DNA of 64,000 nucleotides from contig CM066324.1 in NCBI GenBank assembly GCA_033807775.1, positions 134,345,501-134,409,500 of the forward strand, read 5' to 3'. The notes under the pieces were generated by a model. It was not told where the DNA came from, ran no database searches, and worked only from the letters and a program-made list of their open reading frames with translations. Within the stretch, counting starts at the first letter, position 1. Every line of letters starts with the position of its first letter. Positions 1 to 11,127 of the stretch are shown piece by piece. The stretch comes from Saussurea involucrata (lineage: Eukaryota > Streptophyta > Magnoliopsida > Asterales > Asteraceae). The translations under genes were made by a program, and so were the position numbers.

Positions 1-3000
1 ATGTATGGTGTCCTAGTGTGTGTTACATGAGTTTTCGTGATTTCAAAACAAATGCATAAATATCAATTTTAATCGAGGTTGAGTCAGCTTGTGCAAGTGT
101 GTATTTAAAAGAAAAAGGCAATTTCATTTACGACGCACAACGAAATTTGAGCTTGGCAATTTTCAAAATACTTCATACTTTACATGAAAAGTTAAATCGT
201 AGCAAAAAGTCAAGAAAACAGTGACAGCAAAACTTATATAACCAACAAGAGTATTGACTTGGTGTTATCATATAAACAAGTGTGAGAACCGACTAGCTTA
301 CTTCGTGTCGATAATTTTTTTTTCTTTCTTTCACACTTTTGTAATGTGAAAAGATTTTCATTTAATATATTACTGTCGTAATAGCATTGTTTTGATTGAG
401 AAAGATTAAGTTTTATGGAAAGTAGTATGCAAACGATTCTCGAGATCGTTGTGCAGTACATTGGAGTTATGAGAATGTTGGGGTCATGTATGCCCAAGTT
501 GTTCCAAATGTTATTTTTTTAAAAATAAGAAAAGGTGCGAAATAATTTATTTATCGCGTTGTCAGGAATGAAGGCTATGAACTCACTAGGTCGTAGAATA
601 TTACACTATAAGCTAAGAAAGAACTCCGATAGTGGAGAGGTGTTGAATAAATCATGGGAGAATGTTTATAGTTTAGGTATTTGTGTTCAAGGAAGAGGTG
701 AACAGTGGGAAAGTCGAAAGTGGACTTTAGTGTCGGTTGTCGAGGGACGGTTGTGTCCGGAGGAAAGACTAGTAGTCATCAAGATGATGGAATTTGCAAA
801 TCGCTATGAGTAGTGTGGTGAGACCGAAAGGAAATATCCTCGACGTCAAATAAGAATCTATGGTAATCTTGTGATATTAATGTTGTACGATTAAATTTGA
901 AATAAAGACGATGGGATGTGAATTGAATTATGATATGTTGGAAGGATTAGGTTCAGTTAGGGACCCTTGTTAAAGAATAAGTTATGGAAGTATAGACAGA
1001 TTGACTATTGACGTTGAAGTCGACAGTTGCGTAAGGTGTATGAGGCCTTTTGCCTGTCACAGGGTGCGGTCTGGGTGCGTCCCGCGTATGCCTGTGCGGG
1101 CAGGAACAAAACCGTGAGCGGTACCGGCATGTTGTTTATGCAGAGGGTATGCGCAAAGCGGACAATATCGTGTACGGTGGACTGGGGATGTTACAGATTG
1201 GTATTGACGAATAAATCTTGAGAAAAGGGGTTTTGGTTAATTTATTGGATAAGTGAAAGCTATGTGGTCAGAAGACGTTTTTAGAATTTATTGTGGTTGT
1301 GCAATAATTATGATGTGATATGTGCTTAATTACATTCCATTTAAATAAGTGCCGGCTTAAGTATTGGTCTTATGTGTGAGGACCGTTTGATGATCTTGTA
1401 TTCATAGTACCTTTTAGGATTAATGAACTTTGGCAAAATATATATATGTATATATTATTGAGTATATAAGAGTTGCATATGCGTGTACATATAGATACAT
1501 ATATGATTTGACTTCATTGAGAAGGTAGCAATAAAAGGGGTCATGAGATTATTACACCTCGGAGCGTGTGTTGCATGATGTGGGTTAGATGCATTTTAAA
1601 TTGCATGAGTTGATATTGATAAAAGATTATTAAATTATTTGAGCAGATGGCTCGGTTTTGGACTCGGTTGAATCTCGAGGGCGTTCGCCCGGTTTAATAA
1701 GCTCGACGTAGGTTTAGGGTTGGAATTACATGAATTATATTATAATTGAAACTTTCATGATGTGAATGCTTTGGGTATTCTTTTAAGGTCATGTATTAAT
1801 GTTAAGTTTTGAATCAGAAGATTAAAAGTTGAAGGATCACCTTGTAGAGGTGTTAAGATAGTGAAAGACTATTGTTTTAGATAAGCATTCTACTTACGAT
1901 GTGGATAGTTTATAAAGGATAAAGTATTAGACACGAACAACGTGAATGTATAGACTATGTCGATCTGTGAAGGATTGTGCCTTGTCTATGTAATAGTTTG
2001 GAATCACAAAGAATTAGCAAGAAATGAGTAAGTTGAGTTAATTATAAGCTTGTGAGTTGTTTTTTTGTGTGTGAATGAATTGTCCGAGAAAGTGTTAGTT
2101 GAATACCAAAGAATGAGTAGTAATTTCAAATGGTAATGTCGTTTCAAAATGACTTGGTTGAATGCCTTAAGTTAGAATCTTGGTGCAAATGTTTGGTTAT
2201 GTATAGTAATGAGAAGATGTTGTCAGCTTGTGACAAAGTTGGGAGAAAGATGTAATATTTGGAGGGTAGTACTCCACGCTAAAGTAGGGAAGCAATAATA
2301 GAAAGATCGGACCTAGGAAAGTAGTCATACTACAGATTCAATGGAAACATTACCCTTGACATGCAAACCTTTTAGTGTTTGGTTGCAATATGGTCGCGTG
2401 GTGCGATAGAGGAGTGAAGAAATGGTAACATTTTGTACCGAAGAAACGTACAAGTCATGGATGTAATGATGGTTTGCCATGATTATTGAAGTATTCAAAA
2501 GTGATAAGTATGCTTGATTTAAAGTACGTGGATTTTCAGGTAGTATACATTAATGTTATTTTGAGACCTGGAGATTGAGTTGTGGTAATGATGGGGTGAA
2601 AGGAGAACTCTTGTTCTTCTTGATCCCATTGGATTTTAGGTGAGTTTTTATACTTCACTTTATTATCGAAAAGAATACTGTAACCGTTAAGGTGTAGTAT
2701 TTCGTTATGAAGTTTAGTCAAAAATGTTGGAGTATTCCTTGGATGTAAAGAAATGCATTGAATGTAGTTCTCGGTATTTTGAGGATTTAGCTAAAAGTCT
2801 TAGCTAATGATTCTAGAGAAACTGTCCTTTTGGACTGTAGCTATGCGTGGTGGATTTTTCGTGTAAGCTTGAGAGAAATGATAACGGTATGGTAGACCAA
2901 GAAATAGTCGGATAAGGATTTGATGATAACAGTACTCTAAGGAGGTTTGTAAATCTAAGTTGGGGAGTGGGTAATGATGAAAGAAGTAAGGTTCAGAAAA

Positions 3001-3329
3001 TATGATTAGATGAATCCTTGTTATTTATGGACTTTCATTTGTGAATTAAGTGTGTAAGACTTAAAGGGAAGAGATGTACAAAATATTTTATGTTGGTATG
3101 ATGTGATTTCACTTACTAAAGTAAGAATGGATGGTAAGAGTAGTTGTTTGGAGAAACTGTAAGGGGTTATAGAAAGATCAGTTAAAAGTTGTGACCTAAG
3201 GGTATGGTATTACATCATTGAGGGGTTAATATGACTTTAGAATTGGATGAGGATATGAAAATTAAAGATCCTCATTTGTTTACCTAGCTTCGATTTCGAG
3301 GAAGAAATCTATTTCAAGTGGGGGAGAAT
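1..3329 (+). mobile_element. Degenerate internal region of a Ty3/gypsy LTR element
   Basis: This is the internal part of a retrotransposon whose left end lies outside the window. No reading frame longer than about 90 codons survives. Near 3240-3290 the plus strand still reads like the end of a gypsy pol polyprotein (ELDEDMKIKDPHLF, resembling the usual E-DM---YPHLF ending), followed by a polypurine tract and the LTR at 3330. At 1150-1195 there is a second, decayed LTR-end plus tRNA-binding-site-like stretch (gcaaagcggacaatatcg, then gatgttacagattggtat), suggesting an older nested piece. The clade (chromovirus-like) is inferred from the tract and terminal context only. Confidence 0.7.
3316..3329 (+). 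other. Polypurine tract of gypsy element
   Basis: AAGTGGGGGAGAAT lies directly before the LTR start TGTAACACCC. This is the normal place and composition for the plus-strand primer of an LTR retrotransposon. Confidence 0.8.
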
Positions 3330-5052
3330 TGTAACACCCGGAAAATCCTTGTAAGTAATAATAGTCTTAATATTCCTTTATATTTTGACTTCTTAAATTA
3401 TAATTGAATTCCTAAGTAATTTCCGTGACTGTTACTTGTTATTTGAGAACTTCCGATAGAAATCCGTAAGTTTATTCCTTAAGGAAATTAATGAAAAATA
3501 GATGATAAAGTTAAATATTAGATTTTATGGATTAGTTGGATGGGTAATTTGAATACGAGTCCAACGGTACTTTCCGGGGTAAAAACGGAGTTTTAACGAA
3601 GAAGTTACGGCCAAATCAGTGGAAATTGAGAAACTAGCAAACAGAAGCTGGCGCCGATGGTGGCGCCGATGCATCGGCGCGGGGATCGGCGACGAGCACC
3701 TGACGTGCTAAAAGGGGATTAAACCCACCTCTTTATCCTTAGTCATTCATTCTTTCACTTAAGAACTCTCAAATCAGATTTTGCTCTGCTAGTTTCTTCT
3801 CAGGCGATTCTCCATCTAAAATTAAGGTAAACTCTTATCTCTTAATCCAAATTCAATTCAAACAACTATTAGATGAATCTTACCAATTAAACTTGATTTA
3901 GGGCATTACATCTTCATCTTTCTTCTTGGAGTGTTTGAGTTCAAATCATCAAGATAGGGTTATTTAAATTGAAGATTAAAGGTGAGTAACTTGTATCTAG
4001 ATGATTGTATTATACCTTATTACCATTCTTTATCTTGATTTTGTTATTGTTAATGAGAAATCTTGATTAATAAGTTCTTAATGGTTAAGAGGGAAACAAG
4101 AAGAGTTCAAGTAAGTTATGGTGGATTAATTGTGTTCTACTATTTAGAATGCCATGGTGAATGTTGGTGTTAAAGGTTTGGATTTGATTATACATCATTG
4201 GTATGTGATTATGATGATGGCTTAATATATGTCTTAATGAAGTAATGATGGCTTAATGGTCAAAATGGACCTATTATTGAATTGTAAACATGGATGTTTA
4301 TTATTGATATTATATAGAATGTGATTTAATACATATGGATGTATATGAACTACATGGAAGTAGTATTGATCATGTTAAATGGTTGGACCATTGTTATGTG
4401 TTAAATGTGTTTGAATATTATATGGATTAATATATTTGGTATTCACATAATTGGAGGAGCACCTAGTAGGCATTGGAGGTTATATTCTTACACACCATGG
4501 GGTAAGTGTAATTGATTCATACCTTTGGATACCGTGGGGTTTTCCGTTGTGTCATGCCTTGTGACAATACCGTGGGGTACCGATCAAGGTATATCTTCCA
4601 TTATGATGTAACTAGGTAGCAATATGGGCCTTCTCCATGGAATCCAATTTGTGAATGTATCGAATTGTTATTCCTACATGCTATGATTATGCTTTATGTG
4701 CTATGTGTAAACCTCACTTAGGCTTTAAAAGCCTAACACTTGTTATGTGTTTTATGTGTTACAGATATTAGTGGTTCCGGACACAAGAAGGTTTAGACTG
4801 GGGTTGAGAGCATGGGATCATTGTTGGAGAGTTAAAGATTTGAAGATTAATGATAGAACTTTCCGACACTTTTTGTAACCTGATTTCCATAGTAGAGATT
4901 AGATAAGTTAGTGGTCCATTAGTAATTATAATTATCTAAATCCTTGTATTATTAGATATGTAATGATAATTATGTATACTTTTACTTTAGGAATGTGTAC
5001 CACTCTTTCGTTTTATGGAAGTTTTTGTTGACCCCTGTTTTGGGGTGTTACA
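3330..5052 (+). mobile_element. Complete 1.7 kb gypsy LTR shared by two tandem units
   Basis: The LTR begins TGTAACACCC and ends GGGGTGTTACA (TG...CA), giving 1723 bp. A polypurine tract lies on its left and a tRNA-Met primer site on its right, so it serves as the 3' LTR of the left unit and the 5' LTR of the right unit. The last 62 bp recur at 6422-6483. It contains no gene. Confidence 0.85.
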
Positions 5053-5055
5053 AGT

Positions 5056-5067
5056 TGGTATCAGAGC
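5056..5067 (+). other. Primer binding site (initiator tRNA-Met type)
   Basis: TGGTATCAGAGC three bases after the LTR end matches the usual plant LTR-retrotransposon primer site for initiator methionine tRNA. Confidence 0.85.
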
Positions 5068-5744
5068 TCTAGTTTAAGTGAACTAAGTATGCTGAGGAGG
5101 TACTTAGACTTAAGCTGAGATGAATTAAGTTGTGACTTGTGAGATCTGGGTAGAAGTACTAAGACGGGATAGTCTTAGAGTCGACGGAAATACGTGAATT
5201 TAGTACTGTAGCGATGGTAACGAGAATTCTTATGTATGATATATTCACAATCTCAATTAGCTACTGTTATTATGAATATATTACTACATGAGTATACTTG
5301 CTTATAAATTGTTACAGTGACTAACGTTTGGTATTATATGTTTTGTATGTTTAAATAGATGTAACCATTTCTTGTGGACATGCGTTTGTGTTATAAAAGA
5401 ACAATGGTGAATACACCACTAAGGTCCTCTAATTCTTTTGAGGACAGAGCGGTAAATGATTGAAGGTTGGAAGGACAGCCTGGAACTGGCGGGACTCATG
5501 AAAGTACGCTGAGGCAAACTTTAATAGGTGAATTGAAATGTGTAGAGATAGAATGTAAGTTGATTGATTAAGACAAGAATAGTATGAAATGGTTGAGTAA
5601 GTGGGCCGTGGAATGCATGTATAGCAAGTTTTACAAGGCCGAGAGGGCGGTCACTGGTCGGAAGTAGAGTGTCAATGATAAGGTGTGTGAGTAAAACGAT
5701 TGACCTTGTTTGAGTGAGTAGCCTTCATTTGCTAGTAGAGTTTT

Positions 5745-6421
5745 ATGTATGGTGTCCTAGTGTGTGTTACATGAGTTTTCGTGATTTCAAAACAAATGCA
5801 TAAATATCAATTTTAATCGAGGTTGAGTCAGCTTGTGCAAGTGTGTATTTAAAAGAAAAAGGCAATTTCATTTACGGCGCACAACGAAATTTGAGCTTGG
5901 CAATTTGCAAAATACTTCATACTTTACATGAAAAGTTAAATCGTAGCAAAAAGTCAAGAAAACGTTGACAACAAAACTTATATAACCAACAAGAGTATTG
6001 ACTTGGTGTTATCATATAAACAAGTGTGAGAACCGACTAGCTTACTTCGTGTCGATAATTTTTTTTTTCTTTCTTTCACACTTTTGTAATGTGAAAAGAT
6101 TTTCATTTAATATATTACTGTCGTAATAGCATTGTTTTGATTGAGAAAGATTAAGTTTTATGGAAAGTAGTATGCAAACGATTCTCGAGATCGTTGTGCA
6201 GTACATTGGAGTTATGAGAATGTTGGGGTCATGTATGCCCAAGTTGTTCCAAATGTTATTTTTTTTAAAATAAGAAAAGGTGCGAAATAATTTATTTATC
6301 GCGTTGTCAGGAATGAAGGCTATGAACTCACTAGGTCGTAGAATATTACACTATAAGCTAAGAAAGAACTCCGATAGTGGAGAGGTGTTGAATAAATCAT
6401 GGGAGAATGTTTATAGTTTAG
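5745..6421 (+). repeat. Direct repeat of 1-677
   Basis: Long direct repeat with only scattered differences between copies. It marks the two internal regions as copies of the same element and so supports the tandem arrangement. Confidence 0.9.
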
Positions 6422-6483
6422 GAATGTGTACCACTCTTCCGTTTTATGGAAGTTTTTGTTGACCCCTGTTTTGGGGTGTTACA
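6422..6483 (+). mobile_element. Truncated LTR end of the second tandem unit
   Basis: Matches 4991-5052, the final bases of the complete LTR, including the terminal GGGGTGTTACA. Only this tail of the third LTR remains. Confidence 0.85.
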
Positions 6484-6530
6484 ACATTGAAGTCCTTGAG
6501 GTGTAACTCGTCTAGACTGGATAGGCAATG

Positions 6531-8599
6531 TGTAAAGTCCGTGTCCCGGTATAAATTTATTTCGCTTATATAGTTATTTTATTTTCTTCTTGAGACAAAC
6601 TTGGTTAGCGAGATTTAACGGGAAAGGCTAGAAACGATCAAAGTGGGAAAACTTTATTTATATTGTGCAAAGTGTTGAATCTTGAGGGGCTAATATTGGC
6701 ATTTAAGTAAAGTGGGCATGGGTTCGGCCCATGCAAAAGGAACCGAACCCCCCCATATTGTCTCCTTCTTGTTTTCTTTTGAGCCAAGCAAACACCAACG
6801 AAACCCTACGCTTTCTTTCCTTTTTCCTTGTGTTGTTCGGCCGTGAAGAAGAAACGAAGAGAGAGAGGGAGAAGTCGAGAAGAGACAGAGGAAGAGGACG
6901 AGAGGAAACGAGAGGGAGAAAGAGAGAGTTCGCCGGAGGTACGCCGCTGCTACGGTCGCCGGAAACCACCGCCGTCACCATTCATCGCCGGAGAGGTCGA
7001 GAGGAAGAGGTTGCGGGCACGTTTGCGTGGTGTCGATAGGTATGTAGTTCTCGTTTCGTTCTCTTTGTTTCTTTCCTTCATCCGGCAAGGGCCGCCGCCG
7101 CCGTTCACCGCCGGTGAATGGACGGCCGTAGCAGGTGCGTGAAGGTGTGTGTGTGTGGGCGATCGAGAGAGAGGAGGAAGATGGTGCGAGAGGGTGGCGT
7201 GGCTTGTGTGCGCGTGTGTAACCGCCGCCGGAAAACAACGCCGCCGCCGCCGGCGACCACCGCTGCCGGAGATGGCAGTAGGTGGTGCCGGGTGTTGTCT
7301 AGAACTCGTAATCCAATCGTTAGTTTAATCGCAAAACCCTAACCCGTAACCGTAACCGCGTTATTGTTTTATAAAATCGTCATTTTATGTGAAAACATCG
7401 TTTCTGCCACTGTTTTGTTTTGGCCATAACTTTTTGCTCGTAACTCGTATCTGGGTGAGACCAGCGCCAAAAGTTCCCTTTTTGAGTCTATAAACTTTTC
7501 TGTGTTTTGTGCGAAGTCCAGTTCGGGACGTAGCATTGGTCAAAATATCATTTTACTGAAAGGTGCTGATTTTCGCTGTTCGGGGAACTGTTTTTGTTAA
7601 ATTCATAATAAATTGTAGAAAAATTGTTAGGAGGCGTATAATATGTCCTTGAAACCCTATCTCAGAGTACTTTCTAATCATGAAATAATATTGGGAATTT
7701 TCTGGGTTTAAAGTGGTCGAAACAGGTCCCGAACAGACCTGTTTGGCGAGAACGGAAAATAGTTTTAGTGACGGTTTAAGCGTGTGTCGTGTCGTAGGGT
7801 CCGGGTCTCGTATTGACACGTTTTAACATGCGTTTAGGTGCTGGGAAGTGACCGTAATTGTGAAGCTTGAATTGTATTGTTAAGCTAGGCGCGCATTCGA
7901 GGTGAGTTCTCTCACTATATCTAATAACGGTTGTTTTATCATTGCTGTAGTACGTGTGTGGTAGCTTTATGTGATTGTGTTGTGGAACTAGATAGTGGGG
8001 TGTCTAGTTGATACTATGTTGTCATGTTAACTCGGTGGGACCGAGGGTACGGTGGGGCCGGAGATTTTATACGCGGGTGGCGTAGAGACTCGGTGGGACC
8101 GAGGGTCCGGCGGGGCCGGAGATTTTATACGCGGGTGGCGTAGAGACTCGGTGGGACCGGGGATTCGGCGGGGCCGGAGATGTTATCATGTGGTCGGTGG
8201 GACCGACTTGTGCCTTTTAGGTGGGTGGGTGTGGATATACATGTTTATGATTTGTTCGTAGACCTGTATGATCGTTTATGTGTCACTATCTGTTTTAGGG
8301 GTAGTGTGGAATAACTGTGTTATTTATGGTGTTTGAATTCACTAAGCTTCGTGCTTACCCTTTCCCAATCAATTGTGGTTTCAGGTACGAGAGGCTCTAA
8401 GGCGTGACGGGTACACACTGGCGCGCGGGATGAGCTGGCTATTATTAGTTTTATTTATTAACATTATTTCCGCTGGTTTCTGGTTACATGAACAATATTT
8501 ATGATTTTGCAACTAATATGTTGGGATTATTTAATGGGTTTTATATACGAAATGTTTAATTAAAAATTTTAAATTTCTCGAAATTTTTGGGACGTTACA
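6531..8599 (+). mobile_element. Solo LTR (2069 bp) with CAATG target duplication
   Basis: The unit starts TGTAAAGTCCGTGTCCCGG and ends GGGACGTTACA. CAATG flanks it on both sides (6526-6530 and 8600-8604). There is no primer site or polypurine tract, so it is a solo LTR left by LTR-LTR recombination. A purine- and GC-rich stretch (about 6840-7280, rich in GAGAGA and GCCGCC) gives open frames up to 104 codons on both strands; these are low-complexity and not genes. The element family is unknown. Confidence 0.85.
8031..8185 (+). repeat. 58-bp tandem repeat inside the solo LTR
   Basis: Units begin CTCGGTGGGACCG at 8031, 8089 and 8147. The first two are nearly identical; the third diverges after about 40 bases. 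Confidence 0.85.
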
Positions 8600-8604
8600 C
8601 AATG

Positions 8605-9998
8605 TGGTCCCATAAGTCCTTGAGGTGTAACTCGACGGAGTAGGCAATAAAGGTATGGGAAAGGTTTGAGGTTGTGATGTATTTATGGAATGGGAACTAA
8701 AACCGGGACTTGAGGTGTAATCCAGTAACATCATAAATGACCTAACTTTGTGTGCCCGTCATTTTCGATGGAATCGGGTCTCCCCCGTCACCGAAATGTG
8801 TTGTTTTTTGGTATTTACTTTTATCCATATTTTCGGTGACGCGTTTTATTTATATGAGATGTCTTTCAGGGTTTATTGGCGGAGTTCTATGCCTCATCCT
8901 TATTGGATGTTTTATTAGAGTTTTATTCACGTGTATAATTACTGGGGATATTTAACGTCAAAGCACATTTTGAGTGAGTTGGGATTGGAATTCATTTTGG
9001 AAAACACTTTATACATTTTGAGAACTTTTCTCATAGACTTTGTGTGCGTTGGAAAATGAGTCGTTTACATCCTTCCTTAAACTCTTTTAGAAATCGTGAT
9101 TTATGTCGCAAAGTTTCATTCAAAGAATTATTTAAATCATGTTATAAACTCTTGAACTCACTAGGCGTTAGCCTGACCCTTTTTATTTGTCGGCGTGTGC
9201 AACAAGTTCAGGTTGAGAGTAGTTCTAGTGACAATGCGAGAGGTCGTGTGCTAGTAGTGTACTCGAAAGGTGGATTGTTTAAGTGAAGCTTTCCTCATTC
9301 ATCTTTGGGATTAGCAACGTGTACTTGGGTTAAGTAACACCCGATGTGGTTTTAGTCCTTGTAATGGATTTTGGGTCATAACTTGTTGTTGATCCAAACC
9401 TCAGTGAATTGATAATGACCCTCTCTTAAATCAACTCAGTTCAAAAACACAGTTTCCATTCCAAAACACAGATAACTCCTTAAATCTATTTCATAGATAT
9501 CAATCGTTCACAAAACCTATTTCAAATCAACCCATAAATTTTATTGAAATAGAAATCGAATAGATGAACTCACCTGATTTGGAAGAACTCAGGTCGATAA
9601 CCAAAACCAACTTCAGAATTCAATTTCTTTTCACCCACTGATTCAATAACCTACTTGAAAGATGATTTCAACTTGCGATTACCAATCTTTTCAGAAATTG
9701 AGTAGAAAAGATGATTGAAAAAACCTTACCGAAGGAACCTAGAACTCGATTTCTATCTCTCTCTTTCGTTTCTTCTAGAAACCGACTTCACAAATGAGAA
9801 GATTGAGATAAATCACAAGGATTCAGCCGACCTTCACTTTTATACCTCGATTTCTCCATTTTACCAATTAACCCAAAACTCAAGGTCAAATACACTTTCA
9901 ACCCTTCAACTTTAAATTTTAACATAACAACTAAAATCCCCCTTTTTATTATCTTAAACATTTCTCGTACAAAATTACGGAAATTTCGAGGTGTTACA
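8605..9998. mobile_element. Old LTR-type repeat debris
   Basis: No gene is visible. The motif aagtccttgaggtgtaact occurs at about 6490, just left of the solo LTR, and again at about 8613; a shorter form is near 8706. The solo LTR therefore landed in pre-existing repeated DNA. The right end reads TTTCGAGGTGTTACA at 9998; its reverse complement TGTAACACCTCGAAA is a typical LTR start, so about 9300-9998 may be a minus-strand LTR fragment. No partner end or duplication was found. Confidence 0.4.
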
Positions 9999-10121
9999 AA
10001 TTGTTTACCAAATATTTAAATTAAATTATTTATAACATTTCCGATCATCTTGATAACAATTAAATATTTTTTCTCTCGCAAATATTCTTTGTCTTATATC
10101 GTACTTTTTATCAAGTTATTA

Positions 10122-11127
10122 GACCATGAGTACCGCCAACCCGCGAACCCACTGAACCTTGATGCCACCTCAGCGGCACATCAGTTTTTCTCTTTCCTAC
10201 CCTCCTTACCCTAAAGTGGAGTACCGCTTCCTATCGAACCCACTGAACCCTGATGCCACATCAACGTCATCAACTTTTTTAATTCTTTTATTTATACATT
10301 TAATTATTTAACAAAATAAAAATATTCATATATTTTTAATAAATAAAAATAAGATAAATAATAAAAATAAAAATTCATAACATTCATTAAAAATTTAAAA
10401 ATTACAAAATAAAATTAAAATTTACAAAACATTAAAAATCTAGTCGTCGTCGTTGTTGGGAAGTCGGATACGCGAAATATGTTCGACCAAATCCTGCTAA
10501 ATCTTCAACTATTCGTTCTAATAGTTGTCTGCTCATCCTGAACCGCCGTCTAGACATATCCGGTGTATAAACCGGGTTGTTGCCAAAGTAGTCCCGCAAA
10601 AGCCGCTCGTTTGCAGCTACCCGACCTCTTTCTATGTTCCCGGCGGTTCTCTTTTTGACGATGAGACGGTGCTACCATAAATTAATTTTGCAGCTTCTCG
10701 AACCAACCCTATAAAAATTTCCCTTTGCTGCTCAAATTCCTCGTCGGTGTCTATGGATGATGATGATGCGGTCGATGAAGTGGGTTGTGGCGAATCCATA
10801 TTGTCTAAAAAATAAAGTGATGAAAAATAGAAGAAATAATGGAAGAAAGTATAGAGTTTTTTGGTGTGAAAAAATGAATGTGGTAGAGGTTAATATATAT
10901 AGTGTGTATAATTTGAAAAAACAAATAAAAAATAAATAAATAAAAAATAGCCGTTGGTAAACGGTTATATTTATAAAAAAAAAATTAAATTTACGCCGGG
11001 TTTAGCCGGGTTCCCGAACCCACTCCTACCCGCGACCCCCAACCCGATTTGAACCCGCCCCAACCCACCTACCCGCCCTACCCGCCATGATGAACCCGCC
11101 GTGGTACCCGAGGTGGTACGCACGGCC
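10122..11127 (-). mobile_element. PIF/Harbinger deletion derivative, TTA target duplication
   Basis: The left end GACCATGAGTACC and the reverse complement of the right end, GGCCGTGCGTACC, agree at 10 of 13 positions. TTA lies on both sides (10119-10121 and 11128-11130), the duplication made by PIF/Harbinger elements. CCCGAACCCAC-like motifs recur inside both ends. The element is 1006 bp and keeps only the start of a transposase on the minus strand, so it cannot move by itself. Confidence 0.75.
10440..10799 (-). pseudogene. Harbinger (HARBI1-like) transposase, N-terminal fragment
   Basis: Reading minus from an ATG at 10799, the first frame gives MDSPQPTSSTASSSS, an acidic stretch and EQQREIFIGLVREA before a stop in the middle of the fragment. 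A different frame then continues as ANERLLRDYFGNNPVY, RRRFRMSRQLLERIV and GFGRTYFAYPTS. This is the N-terminal part seen in plant DDE-type Harbinger nucleases (ALP1/HARBI1-like). The catalytic DDE part is absent and homology stops at about 10450. It is a frameshifted, internally deleted relic, and the ends of the surrounding element agree with the same superfamily. Confidence 0.7.

Larger units (their letters stand above)
5053..6421 (+). mobile_element. Truncated second internal region
   Basis: Leader sequence of the second tandem unit. From 5745 it repeats the window start (positions 1-677) almost base for base, then jumps at 6417-6422 directly into the end of an LTR. About 2.6 kb of internal sequence and 1.65 kb of LTR are missing relative to the left unit. 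No coding sequence is visible; short frames here are identical to the decayed ones in 234-813. Confidence 0.85.

Noticed and set aside
6703..7342. Overlapping open frames up to 104 codons on both strands
   Set aside because: They lie in a purine- and GC-rich part of a solo LTR, have low-complexity translations and no family match.
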